From Owenia fusiformis (lineage: Eukaryota; Annelida; Polychaeta; Sabellida; Oweniidae): 64,000 nucleotides of DNA. Below the pieces are notes generated by a model. The model saw only the letters and a program-made list of their open reading frames with translations. It was not told the DNA's origin and ran no database searches. Below are positions 39,501 to 54,500 of this stretch, in pieces (the stretch's first letter is position 1; each line of letters opens with the position of its first letter). Both the position numbers and the translations under genes were made by a program. The DNA lies in the NCBI GenBank assembly GCA_903813345.2, contig CAIIXF020000001.1, positions 2,170,001 through 2,234,000 on the forward strand, in the 5' to 3' direction.

Positions 39501-42500
39501 ATTCCACCTTATGAAACAACCTTCCAGTTCCACAATAGTAAGTACTGTTCTCATCATAATAAAAACATGTGGAAACAGAGGCTTTCAACTTTATTTTGAT
39601 TTTATATTACATTTATTAAGTATTTGTTTAGTAAGTAAAGTAATACATGTACATAAAATGATCATATTAGTATGTACTTAAGATGAATTGTCTCTTTTTC
39701 TACTTGGTTGTATACTTTGAAACAGAAATGTTGGCATTTGGTGCAATATGTTGTGGCATGCATGGCCCTTTTATATTTAATGCAGGTAACACCTGAGAAG
39801 ATTTTGAAAAGCTTTACAAGTGGGCCAAAAAAAATTTTTGATTTGGCATATTTTCATCTGTTTTTTTTCATCAGTTTAATTCCAAAATACAAACTATGAC
39901 ATTTAAATAAACATATCTTATAACATGGCAATAAAACAAACATAAATACTGTACTTTCTCATTTATTAGTGTAAATAAATATTATATGTACAAAAATATT
40001 AAATTGATAGTGAGTTTATTGACGTGGAATATATAAATAGCAAATAATGTACTTCTGGGTATAAATGAATATTAAAACGGCACCAAGTAGCATCAGTTCA
40101 AAACTTGAGCTAAATGAGAAAGATGCATATAAAATCATGTGTTATCATGTGTAAGATATTGTTTATTCATATGTGACATACAATTTCTTTATAATTACAA
40201 TATTATGCTATTAAAAAACGTCCTCATATACAACGTATAACACTTGTTATATGAAAACATTTTAACTTGAATTTGAATATACATGTACATATGTGATTCT
40301 CTCCCTTTAGTGAAATTTACTGGTCTCCAGTGACCAAAGTCATCATTGCAGGACATGCATTAACTGTGCTTGTTCAAAAAGTTTCATGAGGAAACTCTCT
40401 TAACTCAGTTAACAGAATGGACCTATTTCATATTTGTATGGGAGATTATACATGTAGTATGTAAACTATGTAAAGTGGTGTTTAGCCTCATAGCCCTGTT
40501 GAAAGATATAAAATCCATCTGCACCAATAGTTCATATGGCTATTCCAGGTAACAATATCTCAAAAACTGTTCTACTGATCTACATGCCTTGTATTTACAT
40601 TTTTCCTTTGTTAGCACAGCACCATATCTGAAACATTTATTAAGTTATTGAGATGTAGAAACATTGGAAAAGGTTACTTCTATACTTAGCAGTTATGTCC
40701 CTATCATTGAATATATGCCTGAGGTCTGTTATCAATATAGCCCAAGCTTGCGAGGGCTATATTACGACAGACCGAAGGCATATATTCAATGATACGGACA
40801 TAATTGTTGTATTACATACCTTTATTTCCATGGCTACGTTATATCAATGACATCACACGTCCGTTTGCGAGTGAAATTTGGACAAAGTGAAACATGACGT
40901 CATTAGATTGTCATGGTAAAAAAGTTTGGCGGCTGTACAGGAATATATAGCCGACCTTCAGCTCCATTGCCTTCCATACAAATGATTCGCTAGGTATGTA
41001 ATACACATACATATCCAATTCATATCAGTCAGTGTCTGGTTAATAATATCAGTAGTGTCTTCTTGCAGTTTGATGAGTGGAAAATATATGAATTTTAGTA
41101 ATTGAAATAGAATTATTTATCCAGTATTTGGACATGTTTGACAGCAATTTTTTCAAAAAATTTCAGCAGCAAACTGGATATGGCTGATTGGGCATACATA
41201 TTATATCACCACAGGAAGATTTTCATTAAAATTTTGGACAAAATAAGATTTTGGAAAAAAATAATGTTTCTTAAAGCTTCAAATATGAGTGTGTAATGAT
41301 CAAACAATGTAGTTATAATATAACATTCCAACTTACCCAGAGAAATGCCATGTTTGTATCATGATATAACCATTCCTCATTCTATATCCTGTTTGGGCCG
41401 GGACCACTGTGTTATCTCTGTTGTATCTGACCACATGTAGCCTCCCCTTGTGGGCTATAGGTGGTGCTGGGATCATCAGCGTGATGGGCTCCATGAATGA
41501 TGTATCTGGCTGATGTGTGATATGTACAATGTCTCCTATACTAAGTATATTGTCTATAACAGCACTGGTTTTCTTAGCTCCTAATACAACTTCTTGATCC
41601 ACTCTCTCAATCTGGAACAACAATTATCATAGGCTAAAAGGCGATAGAAATAATTTTGGAAATAAAGATGGCCATGCAATCAATCTGGTTTACAGATTTT
41701 TCATTTTTAGTAGAGAATATAATAAGATTCTACCACTGCTGCCATCTTTATATCAGCCTTATGAGCAAAACGTTGAAGGAATAAATAATAGGAGGCATAT
41801 TTGTGTCATCAATCAAACTAAAAGGTTGCAAGTTGAGTTTCAAGTAAATGCAAGAAGTCACGCATCCAATATTGGTTCAATGCCAGTGAGATCACCATAT
41901 TCCCTTCTGATGCAGCCATACAAAGTGTCAATACAAGTACTAGTATAGGAAGAAATGATTTAAGAATTGTAGGATTACCTGCATAGTGAGTTCAACGTGA
42001 TCCAATACAGCCCTTACTGGGTATGTGATCCTGATGTTAGGGTCATGCCTGGACCTATACACCCCACCTACATTGGTCACATAGTAACAATCTTTTTTAA
42101 GCCTGTGTAGGCCTCCAAACCTGCTATGTTGTTTCCTGCGCTCCAAATCAGGGGAGATGACCCCATGGTCAGGGCTCTGTGGTTGCCCATCTATAAAACT
42201 AGAAACAGAAATAAATACACATTTTCTTCTGCCCAACTCTAAATATGGGATTTGTATGCATTTTACATTTTTTCATGGAAGAAGTGACATTTTATATTGG
42301 TTGACATGTTCATTTATATAATAGGGGTTTGTATTGTTTCATTTTCAAATGTTGCCATTTGTCTTTTTCATTTTACTGAGGATTTTTGATCTCTTACCAC
42401 ATCATTGGTTACAAGACTGGGTCCTCTGTTTCTCTTAAAGAAATATTTGGCTTGATTCAAGTTCTATATTTGTTGTTGCAACAATTAAATGACCTACTTT

Positions 42501-45500
42501 TTGTTGAATAATCCTTTGTGTGAGATGACAGGTTGAAGTAGTTCCTCATTCAATAATGCCTCCACTTGGTTACATACACCCAGTAATTTAAAGTCAGTAC
42601 CCTTAACAACCCTTTCTCCTCCATTGAGATAATCTGCAGCCCTTGGTGTTGTAGATTCAGTATAACTTGGTCTTGATGGTTCATCCTGGAGATATTGTGA
42701 TCTATGTGGATTGCTATGGTTACCATCACTATGGTAACCCAATCGTTCTTGTTCATCAATCATATAGTCTGGTCTTGGTGACTTTCTGAAGTCTGAACTC
42801 TGTGGGGGTTTGGTGGGGTGTGATAGGGGATCAGGATCAAGAGAAAGGATATCAGTCATTGATGTGTTTAGAGTGAATGCTGTGTCGGTGTATTCCAATT
42901 CAGTGTCACTTTGTATTGCACCATGAGTGTAGTGTCCATGCCTGTCAATAGCCATGTCCATGTATTGCTTGTGCTTTGGAAAATACATTGCATGTGATTT
43001 CCTACCAGTTGGGTAATCAGGAACTAAGTTTTCAGTGTCTATATCTGTGATATCAGCCTCACTGTGGCGTATTGTACTCCCATCATTGGCAGCCAGAGAT
43101 GAGGCAAGATTCCTATGATGTACATCGCCATTTGGTGTGAATTGATTTGAACGATACATCAAATCACCATTTGACTTAGATCTATGTTTCAGCTTGAGAT
43201 CACCATTATGTTGAGCTGTGGGTTGTTTGTGCCTTATATCACCATTAGCGTGTGCTTTGTATTGTTTGTATTTGAGATCACCATTGGATCGAGATGACAC
43301 CAGTTGTCTGTTGCTATAGGTTGTACTGGATGGGAAGGTTTTAAGGGGTATGGTCGATTCATCCAAATCTGGCTTGGAAGTATATAAGGAGACTGGGCTT
43401 GGCTTGGTTGAGAATCCATATGAATGTCTGTCATGTTGACTGAGTTTGTGGTGGTGTTGTAGATCTTGCTCTATATGCTCATTCTGGCGCCTTCTCTGCT
43501 CCATGAGGTAACGTTCTTTCACCTTAAATCAGAAATGACAATATTTCATTTCAAGGATAAGAATCTTTGAGTTTCTCTTTTTCCTTAGTGAGGAACAAAT
43601 CAGATATTTTATTGTTGGCTCTTTTAATTAACTTAATTTATGGTTCAGACAGTGCAATATAGCATCATCCATGTTTATAACTTCATGTACAGCATACTAC
43701 TTATATGATTTGTTCAGATATGCGATTGTGAGATTCCTAGTCAGAGAGCATCTTTTTCATATATCACAATTTAAGAACATTTCTGGCTCATTATTCCTTG
43801 CCATTTCTATTTTCTAAAAAACATGATTGGTCCATATTTTATTTCATGGAATCTAGAGTTGAGATTTTAGAGATTGAATCCATACTAATAATTGAAGAAT
43901 TTGATCATCCAAGTTTTAAATCGTAATTTGATATAAACTGTGTAATAAAGTACTACAGTTCCCTATAGCTTTTTAATAACTCTTTTATTTTAAACTGACC
44001 TGTCTTCTTCTATACTGTGAGCTTGAACTGTTAACTGTGGCCATCAGCGATGATGTCACAGTCTCATTGTCATTGTAGAATTGAGGTTTAACAATACTGT
44101 CAGGGCTGTTATGTGCTGCCAAGGCTAAATTATGTTTGGGTTTCACACCATTATGGGCAGCAGCGTGGTCATTCTTCTCATAGCCTTTTCTACCAGTCTT
44201 GGGTGTTCTACAAAAGTAATTGTAGCAGAGTTATAGTAGTTATTTATTCATGTACAATCATTATACAAATGGTGCAGAAACTTAGATCCCCAATAAGGTA
44301 ATAGATACGGATGCTTCAAATGTAAGCAGGGATCTTCTTAATTTTAAAGCATGTGCTCAACCCACTTGAGATTTTGAAGAGGCTTGCACCAATCTGAAAA
44401 TCAATTTATGCTCACTTGAAAATACTCAAGATAAAGTTTGGTTGGGATTACAAACATGAGAATTTTTTACCCATTTGAAAAATACTATTTAGGAAAAACA
44501 CTGCATTTCATTTTTCATTTGTTTCTTCTCAGTATACTTACTTTTGGTGCTGATTTTTCCCATGGTTGTCATACTTCTTGTAGTATTTGTTAATCTCATC
44601 TTTGTATTTCTTATCATTGCTGCCAGGATTGCTGTTCCTTAACCTGTTCCTTGTGAAGAACTTTGAGAGAGTTTTCTGCCAGAAACTTGGTCTTCTCGCA
44701 TTATTAACCTGACCCTGTCCATCTGAATCAGCGTCATCATAAACGCTATCTGGTATTTCAGATGGTGAGTGGATTCTGTCACTTACAGGAATATGGTTCT
44801 GTTCTGGTGGTCTTGATTCATCTGGGACTTCAATGTTACAATGAGATCTTGGTGTTGGTTTAATAGAGTTGATATCATTAGTGTCGGGGTCTGTAAGTTT
44901 AATCACATTTCCTCTGTGTTCAACCTTATTTCCCTTAATGTTGAAAAACTCAAGGTTGTCTAATTCATCAATGACTTGAGGTAAGCTGGTTAATTTGTTG
45001 TTCCCCAGGTCTAATGTCTTCAGGTCTTTCAGCAGTATGATATCCTGGGATATGTATGATATGCGATTCCCATTTAGCTTCAATCTCTCTAAATTAGGCA
45101 GGTTATATATACCAACAGGCATGCTTTCTAGGTCATTATTGTTTGCATTTAGGTATGATAGCCTCTTCATTTTGTTCACTGAGAAATGCTTCATTCTGTT
45201 GTCCGCAATGTTTAGGTATTCTAATGACTCTAGGTTATTTGGTAGAGCCAGGAGTTCATTCCCTTGGAGCTGGAGAGTCACTAACTTGGTTAACTTCGTC
45301 AGCCTGGGTGGCACATATCTTAACTTATTATCTGCTATGTTTAATACATGGAGATTCTTCAATGTTGAGATTATTGGTGGTATTGTTTCCATTTTGTTAC
45401 CTCCAATATTTAGATCCTTAAGGTGTTTCAGGTTTCCCATTTCAGATGGGACATTCAACAACTTGTTATTTTTCATATTGAGAGTTTCTACATTTTTCAT

Positions 45501-48500
45501 TGCACATACGCAGAATGGGATTTCCTCAAACAAGTTGGAGCTGAGGTTGATATGCTTCATATGTCTAAGACTCTGCAAGGAGAATGGTAGATGCCAGAGT
45601 CTATTCCCCTCCAAGTTAATATACCTGAGGTTATGACACTCTCCCACTGCATGAGGAATGCTCTCAAATTGATTATGGGAAATATTGAGAGTATGTAGAT
45701 TCTTGAAGTTTGAGAAACGTGCTGGAAGAGATGTGATGTGATTATTGTGTAGGTGTAACTCCTGTATGTAATGACAGTTTGTGATTGTATCTGGGAGAGA
45801 TATCAGCTCATTATTATGTAGATCCAGCACTTTTAGATGGTGCAAGTGTGACACTGCAGATGATAACAACCGAATCTTATTCCCATGCAGTTTCAGAATC
45901 TCGATACGTGAGAAATTGAAAATCTCCTTTGGAGCTTCTCTGAAGTCGCGATGAGCTAGATTAAGCTCTACCAATCCTTCTTTATTGAGCGTGACATGAA
46001 TTCTCATCCTCCTTGGGTTGGTCCTAGGGGACTTAATCATCTCATTTTGACCGCTATAATCATCCATATGTCCAAGCATATAGGGGATTTCTCCAGCCAT
46101 ACTTGTCTTTGGTTTATCTTGCTAGGAGTGATACAGTTTACATAAGCATTGTCTTCATCAGAATTCTTCTTTTAGAATATTTATGTGGTTGGTTTACAAA
46201 ATCATCTTCTTTTAGCATTTTGTTGCTCATCATGTTAGTTTGCAGTTGGTGTTATCTGAAAAACATTTAAGCAATATGTTTGAATATAGGATAACTAACA
46301 TAGCTTTAATTGCAATAATCTAATATATCATTGCTCAGAATGTTAGCTTTACCTCACTAATCCCTCATCATATGTTTGTCCTATTAAGCCATATTAGTAC
46401 AAATCAGAGAATTTAAATAAATATATACATAACATGTAACTAGTGAGATGTTAGTCATACTCATCTACGCAGTGTTGTTTGTTATTTTGAAAATGGAATT
46501 GATTATTTATCGATTTTGTTTGACCTTAATTAAAAGTAGATGTATATAAAGGTCTATAAATCTCCCATAATTGTGAACATTAGGATTCTTAATATATTCT
46601 AAGTTTATTTAAGGGAATGTAACATCTGCAGAGTCTGAAAATTGATTTTAAATCATTCTGCTGTATACAAATTTTGTAATTCTATGCAAATCCATGTATG
46701 CTTATGCACAAAGATAGTCACTGTATAGGATAAAGATGCCTACAAGCTATTCTAAGTAAAAAGGCACAATCATAATATCTATTTTCCAATAGTGGAACCT
46801 CGGATGATAGTTTGATTAGGTTTGGATTAGGTATGATTAGGTTAGGATTAGGTTACATGAATGAGCATGATAGAAGAAAGTTGATATATTTTGTTTTTCT
46901 TTTGTGAAGGATAAAAACCATGTTGTTAATATTGATTTCCACTGCAATTTATCAATGCAAATGAACAGGTTTAGTTAATAGGAGCAAATTAATGAAATTG
47001 CGATACAGAGTATTGATCCAACAAAAATGTGTTGCCATTTATTTATCTGATAATGCAATTAATCAGAATAATTTGAGATTTGTATTGTGTGGTTTAGACA
47101 GAATATTTAGATTTTGCATGAAGCGATATCTGTGTTGTTGTCTAAAGGAATGTCATGCACCAGCTGTCTCAGATAGAAATTTAACATGTTTATGGTTTAA
47201 TATAGAATGTTTAATTATTTTTTAGAACTTTGGGTATGATATCCAGGATACATTGGTCCATTTAATTCTTTCATTGAACTTTCTTCTACCATTTTACCTC
47301 TGCAAGTCAACTGAGTTACTGTTGGCTAATATTTTGAATATTAAACTGCTACATTACCTTTCAAGAGGGGACAAAATTGATACCCCTAATGTTTTTAGCT
47401 CGTGATTGTGAGATGTGATTGTTGTTTATTTATTCCATATATTCCAAACATAAGTGATGATGACTGAAAATATCTACATTGACTGGAATCTGAATGCAGG
47501 GTACATCTCTAATAGTCTCTCACCTAATTGATCCTATGTTGTACCTTATATTACCTATTGCTCTGAGTTCCATATCAAACAAGTAGGTTAACGCAAGTTT
47601 ATCCATATCTGATTCCAGTGAGTACTACTTGAAACTTCCTGGAGTTATTGAACCTATTAAAGACCTTGTGTATGTCACATGACCAAATCAATAGCAGGTC
47701 ATGTGACTTGTAAGCAGGGCTAATCAATTTCACATCATGTCATCTTTGTATATCCGATATTTTTAGCTGCTTTTCAAAAGAAGCGTGTTTCAAATAAAAT
47801 AACATAGGAATGATGCATTGATTGCTACCGAGGAAAAATCATTCTGCCTTGACACCAGTTTACTTTTCCGATGTTTTCCTATATGCAATGAAGAACTCTA
47901 TAGCATAGGAATGAACCATATATGAAATATTCATGGGCACAATCCACATGGGAATTGTTTAGTTCCATTTTAATTAATTTCTATTAGCTTGTTGCATGCT
48001 GTAAGATTGGCGTTATTATTTCAAAGAACTCAGATTTGAGAAAGTTTCCTTCCATAATATATAAGTATATGACCCATATTATTTATCAATTTCATGAAAA
48101 TTAAAAACTTCTAGAAACATACCATACATATTACCAATTCTAAGACATTTTTGTATATCTAACTATAGTGCACTAATTTTGAAATTTCAACTTTCACAAT
48201 GGAAAACTTCTATATTCTTTTTTATTACTTTACATCATTTAACATGTGCAGTTGTGAACTTTAAAGAGTTTACATTGACTCTTGAGAGAAAGCCACAGAT
48301 GACTTTTTAACATTATTTTAACAATAAACTTATACCTGTCATCCATAGCTATTGCAAGTGCACTCCATTCAACTCTTGATATTCCAAAATTTCATGATAT
48401 TTTTAACATCAGTTCAGTTGTAAACTGTAATCCAAGGGAAAGCAGAATTTCACTTATAAGCTGTTTATTCAAATGTGTTCCTTACAAATCTTGATCTGTG

Positions 48501-51500
48501 TAATCTGCTAATGTGCTCACCACTCCCTTCGGCATCTTTCAAGTCTTAGTTCCCCATCGTAAATAATTAAAAGACATTGGAACGAGATTAATTATTTATA
48601 TAAAGTCTCATGTAGAAATCATATAACTGTAGCTAGTTATAATCAATAGAACTATGCTGAACCAATACTATCATGTATTAGTGTTTCATTAAAAGATTAA
48701 TAAAATGATTTATGGGTATGTAGGCCTTTGAGTTGCTGGGTTGTGGAGGTTACCTTGGTTACGCATCAATGTTGTTCCTAATAAACTGTTTAAATAGTGT
48801 AATTGCACTATAATGTTTTCAGGAAATATACGATTTTCCTATTAGAAGACAAGTTAGACATAAAAATCTACTTCTCGTAAGAATGAATAATAAAGTATAT
48901 AGTGATGGTTTCTAAGATTTGGAAATTGCTATGTGATGTACTTTTGTTGATTATTATTAATTTGAAAACATGATTAACGTACAGCAAAACCCAATTTGTC
49001 TTATCTGAACACTTTTTGGACCAGCCAAAAGTATTCTGAATAACAGGTGTTCACATTTCAAGGTTTCTTTAACAAAGAAGCCAATGGGAGATTAATACAG
49101 AGAAAGTGTTCACATTGAGAGATGTTCCCATTACAGAGGTGTTCAGATATATAAAGGTTTTACTGTATTTGTTATATATTATCAGAGAGAAACATACTGT
49201 GATTTAAATGTACTTGTTGTCACTTAGCAGAAGCTTCATATTTTTGTCACAAAGCACACATCAGATTAGTGTTCTTTTATTCTCAAAATGTCACATTATA
49301 TTATTATAATATTTGGCCTATTAATCATGCAGCATGTGTATGTGTATTTAAGATGTGAAGAAACAGAGCCAGATGGCCTCCTTTAGTAAGGAGAGGGACA
49401 CTTTAAAAGACACCATAGAGGCCTATAGATCATGGTTTGAAACAGCCGAACAACTTGTCAATGAGCTAACAGGTAGGTGGTTATAGAATACTGTTGCTGT
49501 AGCATTAGAAACAATTCACTATGATGTCAACTATGATCTATAGCAATGATGCATGCTGGGATTTAATACAGTGCATATTAGTGAATTTGTTCGGTCTCAT
49601 AAAGAATCCCATCCGAAATCTCAACTTTGATGCTTTATTCATATTACATAAGAATATTCTGAGTAACATTTATATCATGCAATTTTATGTTATGTTTACA
49701 TTGTAATGTTATTCAGCATTTACATTACAATCATATGTTATGTTGTTTTTATGTGTATTGTAGTGTCCAAGCATGAAGCTAACCTAGAAGAACAAAGATT
49801 GAGAAATGAGTTACGTAAACAGAATGTTCCTGTTTCTCACCTTGCTTCTGTGAGTATTCTACAGTCTACTAGATTTAACATTATATTTACTTACGGTCAA
49901 ATCATTTAAAATTGAAAAAACGTCGACCTTTTCAATTTTCGGGTAACATCAAACATCATAGGATTAACCTGACATAAAGTCAGAATAGTTGGATGTTTTA
50001 GAAAATAGGCATGGCAATGCTTTGTCATGGCAACTTGTTCTCAAACTTCTAACCAAATTTTATGTGTTAGCAGCGCAGGCCCGTAGCCAGGATTTGCCAA
50101 GGGGGGTTCAGTTTTCAAAAATTTCCAGGGGGGTTCACATTTGACAATTTTGGCCCAAATATGGCTAAAATCACTTGAGAAATGCTCAAAATGGTGAAAA
50201 ACTGCATGATTTTGAAAGAATTTTTGGCCAGGGGGGGGGGGTTCGCCCGAACCCTGCGAACCCCCCCTGGCTACGGGCCTGCAGCGTAACAATTGTCATA
50301 GTGATTACAATATTCCAGCCAAATACAGTAAAGGGTCTGGTAGCAACACGGACAGCTGAGCGAGACACCATGTTAGATAAGCCTCGTAGAATGTGTGGAC
50401 TGCAACCAGCTCCTAAACATAAAGAGGTTTTAGGAAAGGTCAGTCATCTTCTTCGATTTTATTTATATATTCTGTAAACTGTATTGGAAAAAATGTTATG
50501 AGATTTTTCTGAGTTTTGAATTCTAAACAGCAGGAATTTGTAAGTAAATAGGAGTAAACAGTCTGTCACTTGTTCAGTGATATCAACTTGTTGGAGTGTA
50601 CTATATCACTGTTTCGTAGAAGCCTTATTATAATGATTACATATTCTATGTTTTAGATTGCTCACCTTGCTCAGGTAGAAGATGCTGCAATAGCTCGTGT
50701 GTTGTCCTGGCACATGTCGGCAGACATGGACTGCGTAGTCACATTAACCACGAAAAAAGCCAAGGTTAGTTGAAAGCAGTGTTCGGTTCATTCTGGGACT
50801 GTAGATGTGAACTTGTAAATCCCTTTTCGTTTGCTTGGCATTTGATGGCGTTTAATGAAGCTGTGCTAAACAGGAAAATAGTTTCAATTAGGTCCCAGTA
50901 TAAAGCATTTTAGTTACAATTTTGTCTTCACTTAGCTGAGATATGTTGTTCCTCTCTGCTATAAAGGGAAGTACTCAACCTTACAAAGCCAGATTACTTT
51001 TATGTTTAAATGTTTTCTAGGCAAGAAAGATATGAGGCCACCATATTATATTTAAGGATATTTCTATTTTATTGTGTTGCAGGAAATCTACAATGTCTCC
51101 AATGGCAAACAACAGGTGCTTCCCATTGACAGTATTTACAAGAAAAATGTGCCAGATTGGAACAGGTAATACAATTGGATTATTATATCAGTTAGAATGA
51201 AATGATGTATGAGTGACAGTGACGCTTAATTCTAGAGGCTTTTGTTTTACATTAGCTGTTTCAGTATCATCAATGCACTTCCAATCTTCATTTGTTTCAC
51301 CCAGTTCAATTCAGATCGGTAGGGAATCAGGGTTATCACATCTTACTCACTGATACTGTCAGCTCAACACATAACACATTATCTGTCTTATCCATTGTCA
51401 TAAACTTTGAAATATACACATAAGGATATGATAATATAAATGTTGTAGACCGATGCCTCACAGCAAAGTGAAGCCAGGTTGGAAACCCCCTGGACATCCT

Positions 51501-54500
51501 GTTTATGCAAGACATCTCCTAGAGTTCCCATTGGAAGAGGAACATTGTAGAATAGGTAAGTCCTGTTCACATTTGTTTCTGAATCAATTGATCTCATATG
51601 AATGATTTGTATGCATGAACCATAAGTTTTTAAAACAGAAGGTCACATATTGTTAAATAGCCATTTGTAGGGATTTGAATTTCGTGTCTGTATTTAGACA
51701 TCTGTAATTCCACTTTTATAACCATTTGCAAAAAAACACCAAGGTGTAACATTTAATGCCTTGTATTTTCTTACTTTTATTGTGGATATAAAGCTAGACA
51801 TTGCAATTAGATGATATAGGCTTGTATATGTTCTTTCAGTTTTTGGTATGCTGTTAGGAGACACACTCATTCTGGACACCCTAGATCATGCAAACTCATA
51901 CAGACAAGAGGTATTCAAATCTCATTTATTACCTTGCATGGGTGAAATACTCATACATTTCAAATCCTCCAATTCCATTCGAAATGTGTCTTTTTTGAAG
52001 TACCATAATGTTTTCTGTAAGTGGCATCTTAAAAGCTTGACCTGATTCCAAATTTTTCCCAAAATTGATCCGAATATATCTCTTGCATAATCACCAACTT
52101 GTACTATGTTTCACAATTGTGTACTTATATTTCCTAATTGCAGATAGTCAAGTTCACCCACTGTCCCACTATACTGACAAGAACTGGAGATCGAGTACGC
52201 AGTAATGGCAAGTTTGGAGGGATGATGAACAAGGCAGTGCCAATAGAGAAGTTAAGGGGGGCTGTATTCAGTGAACCATTACCAGTGGCCTACCATGCAG
52301 TCTGCACACAAATAGGTAGGCAATAGAGAAGTTAAGAGGGGCTGTATTCAGTGAACCATTACCAGTGGCCTACCATGCAGTTTGCACACAAATAGGTAGG
52401 CAATAGAGAAGTTAAGGGGGGCTGTATTCAGTGAACCATTACCAGTGGCCTACCATGCAGTCTGTACACAAATAGGTAGGCAATAGAGAAGTTAAGGGGG
52501 GCTGTATTCAGTGAACCATTACCAGTGGCCTACCATGCAGTCTGTACACAAATAGGTAGGCAATAGAGAAGTTAAGGGGGGCTGTATTCAGTGAACCATT
52601 ACCAGTGGCCTACCATGCAGTTTGCACATAAATAGGTAGGCAATAGAGAAGTTAAGGGGGGCTGTATTCAGTGAACCATTACCAGTGGCCTACCATGCAG
52701 TCTGTACACCAATAGGTAGGCAATAGAGAAGTTAAGGGGGGCTGTATTCAGTGAACCATTACCAGTGGCCTACCATGCAGTTTGCACACAAATAGGTAGG
52801 CAATAGAGAAGTTAAGGGGGGCTGTATTCAGTGAACCATTACCAGTGGCCTACCATGCAGTTTGCACACAAATAGGTAGGCAATAGAGAAGTTAAGAGGG
52901 GCTGTATTCAGTGAACCATTACCAGTGGCCTACCATGCAGTTTGCACACAAATAGGTAGGCAATAGAGAAGTTAAGGGGGGCTGTATTCAGTGAACCATT
53001 ACCAGTGGCCTACCATGCAGTCTGTACACAAATAGGTAGGCAATAGAGAAGTTAAGGGGGGCTGTATTCAGTGAACCATTACCAGTGGCCTACCATGCAG
53101 TCTGTACACAAATAGGTAGGCAATAGAGAAGTTAAGGGGGGCTGTATTCAGTGAACCATTACCAGTGGCCTACCATGCAGTTTGCACACAAATAGGTAGG
53201 CAATAGAGAAGTTAAGGGGGGCTGTATTCAGTGAACCATTACCAGTGGCCTACCATGCAGTTTGCACACAAATAGGTAGGCATGTCAGACTAGGAACACG
53301 CATGTACTGGAGCTATGAAAAGAAAACCTTAGATAATCAGAGAATAAAATAGATCCTGTTAAGGGGTCCCGTTAATGCTTGTGGTAAAAAGTACTCTCAA
53401 CTGTAAAAAATTTAGGAGCGAGTTCATTATGTAGCAATTTGTTATGAATTGATCACCGACATAATATCAATCAGTGGATCCACATTAAGATCTGTATCAC
53501 TAATATGTACAAATAATGGTAATATTCAGGATTCAGTCTCTTTGGAGCTATAACATTCCCAGAAACAAATAACTGTTTGGAAACCATGCACTACAAAGCA
53601 ACCAACCACTGTCTGCCTTCTCTATCCCATATACTCTATCCCATATACTTTAGCTCCCATTGACTTTTTTCAGATACCTTACAAGACTATTGCAATGCCA
53701 TGGAGAGGAACATCTCAGCAACCAATGAGCTTCAAGAACAGCTGGAAAAGCAGAAGCAACCAGATGAACAGGCAAAGAAACGTGAATATGAAGAAGCCAA
53801 GGAGCAACTAGCTGAGATTGAACGAAAAATGGGTAGGGCTTAGATTTTAACAACCAAATGCTGCTGAAATAAATCTTGAAAGTATTTGCTTTCTTTTTTA
53901 GAAGTGCATGTTAGTGGATCATTTGTTGATCTTATTGATCTTATTAATGTCCATTTTTCTTGGAATGATACCTAAACTGTCAATATGTTGAGTATTAAAG
54001 GACCAGTAATAGAACTACTTAGAATTGTTCTTAGATATAAGCCTGGTGAATTTGCCTTTTTAATGACTTCATACGCTTGATTAGGAAATACACCTTCTTA
54101 TATTTGGGTCACAAGTATGACATAGACCAATCAGAGAGTTGGTGATATGACAGAGAAGTAATATTGTATGTTATGTGTAAAATTTTATGTTATAAGTTAA
54201 AGTAGAAAATAAAAATATACGTGCATGTAACATCTAAATGCTCTGCTTGCAGGGATGATACCACCAGTAATGAAGCGATCAGCAAGCAATCACGATGAAG
54301 AGCCTGTTGTAAAGAAACCAGCCTTAACACCAGCAAAGTCACCCAAACAATCAGGTAACATGTCACCCTTCAACCCTTGTATGTGTTAAAAACAACAGTC
54401 TGTAAGCTTTCATTTGATATATAATATATGTCATAAACATATGAACTGGCTGTCATTAATCAAAAATGAATTTTGACAAAAATATTTGTCTGTCAAATAA

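Larger units (their letters stand above)
39538..49352 (+). other. 9.8-kb SMCHD1-like intron hosting the antisense LRR gene
   Basis: It is bounded by phase-matched exons. From 46101 to 48981 I see no exon on either strand, only AT-rich intron. From 39540 to 40690 there may be undetected 3' exons of the antisense LRR gene. Confidence 0.85.

Noticed and set aside
40300-40560. Candidate last exon of the LRR-ZU5 gene
   Set aside because: Several AG sites were tried in phase on the - strand, but each gave an early stop or no domain-like text, so no exon is claimed.
44995-45636. 213-codon + strand ORF
   Set aside because: It is the antisense shadow of the LRR exon.
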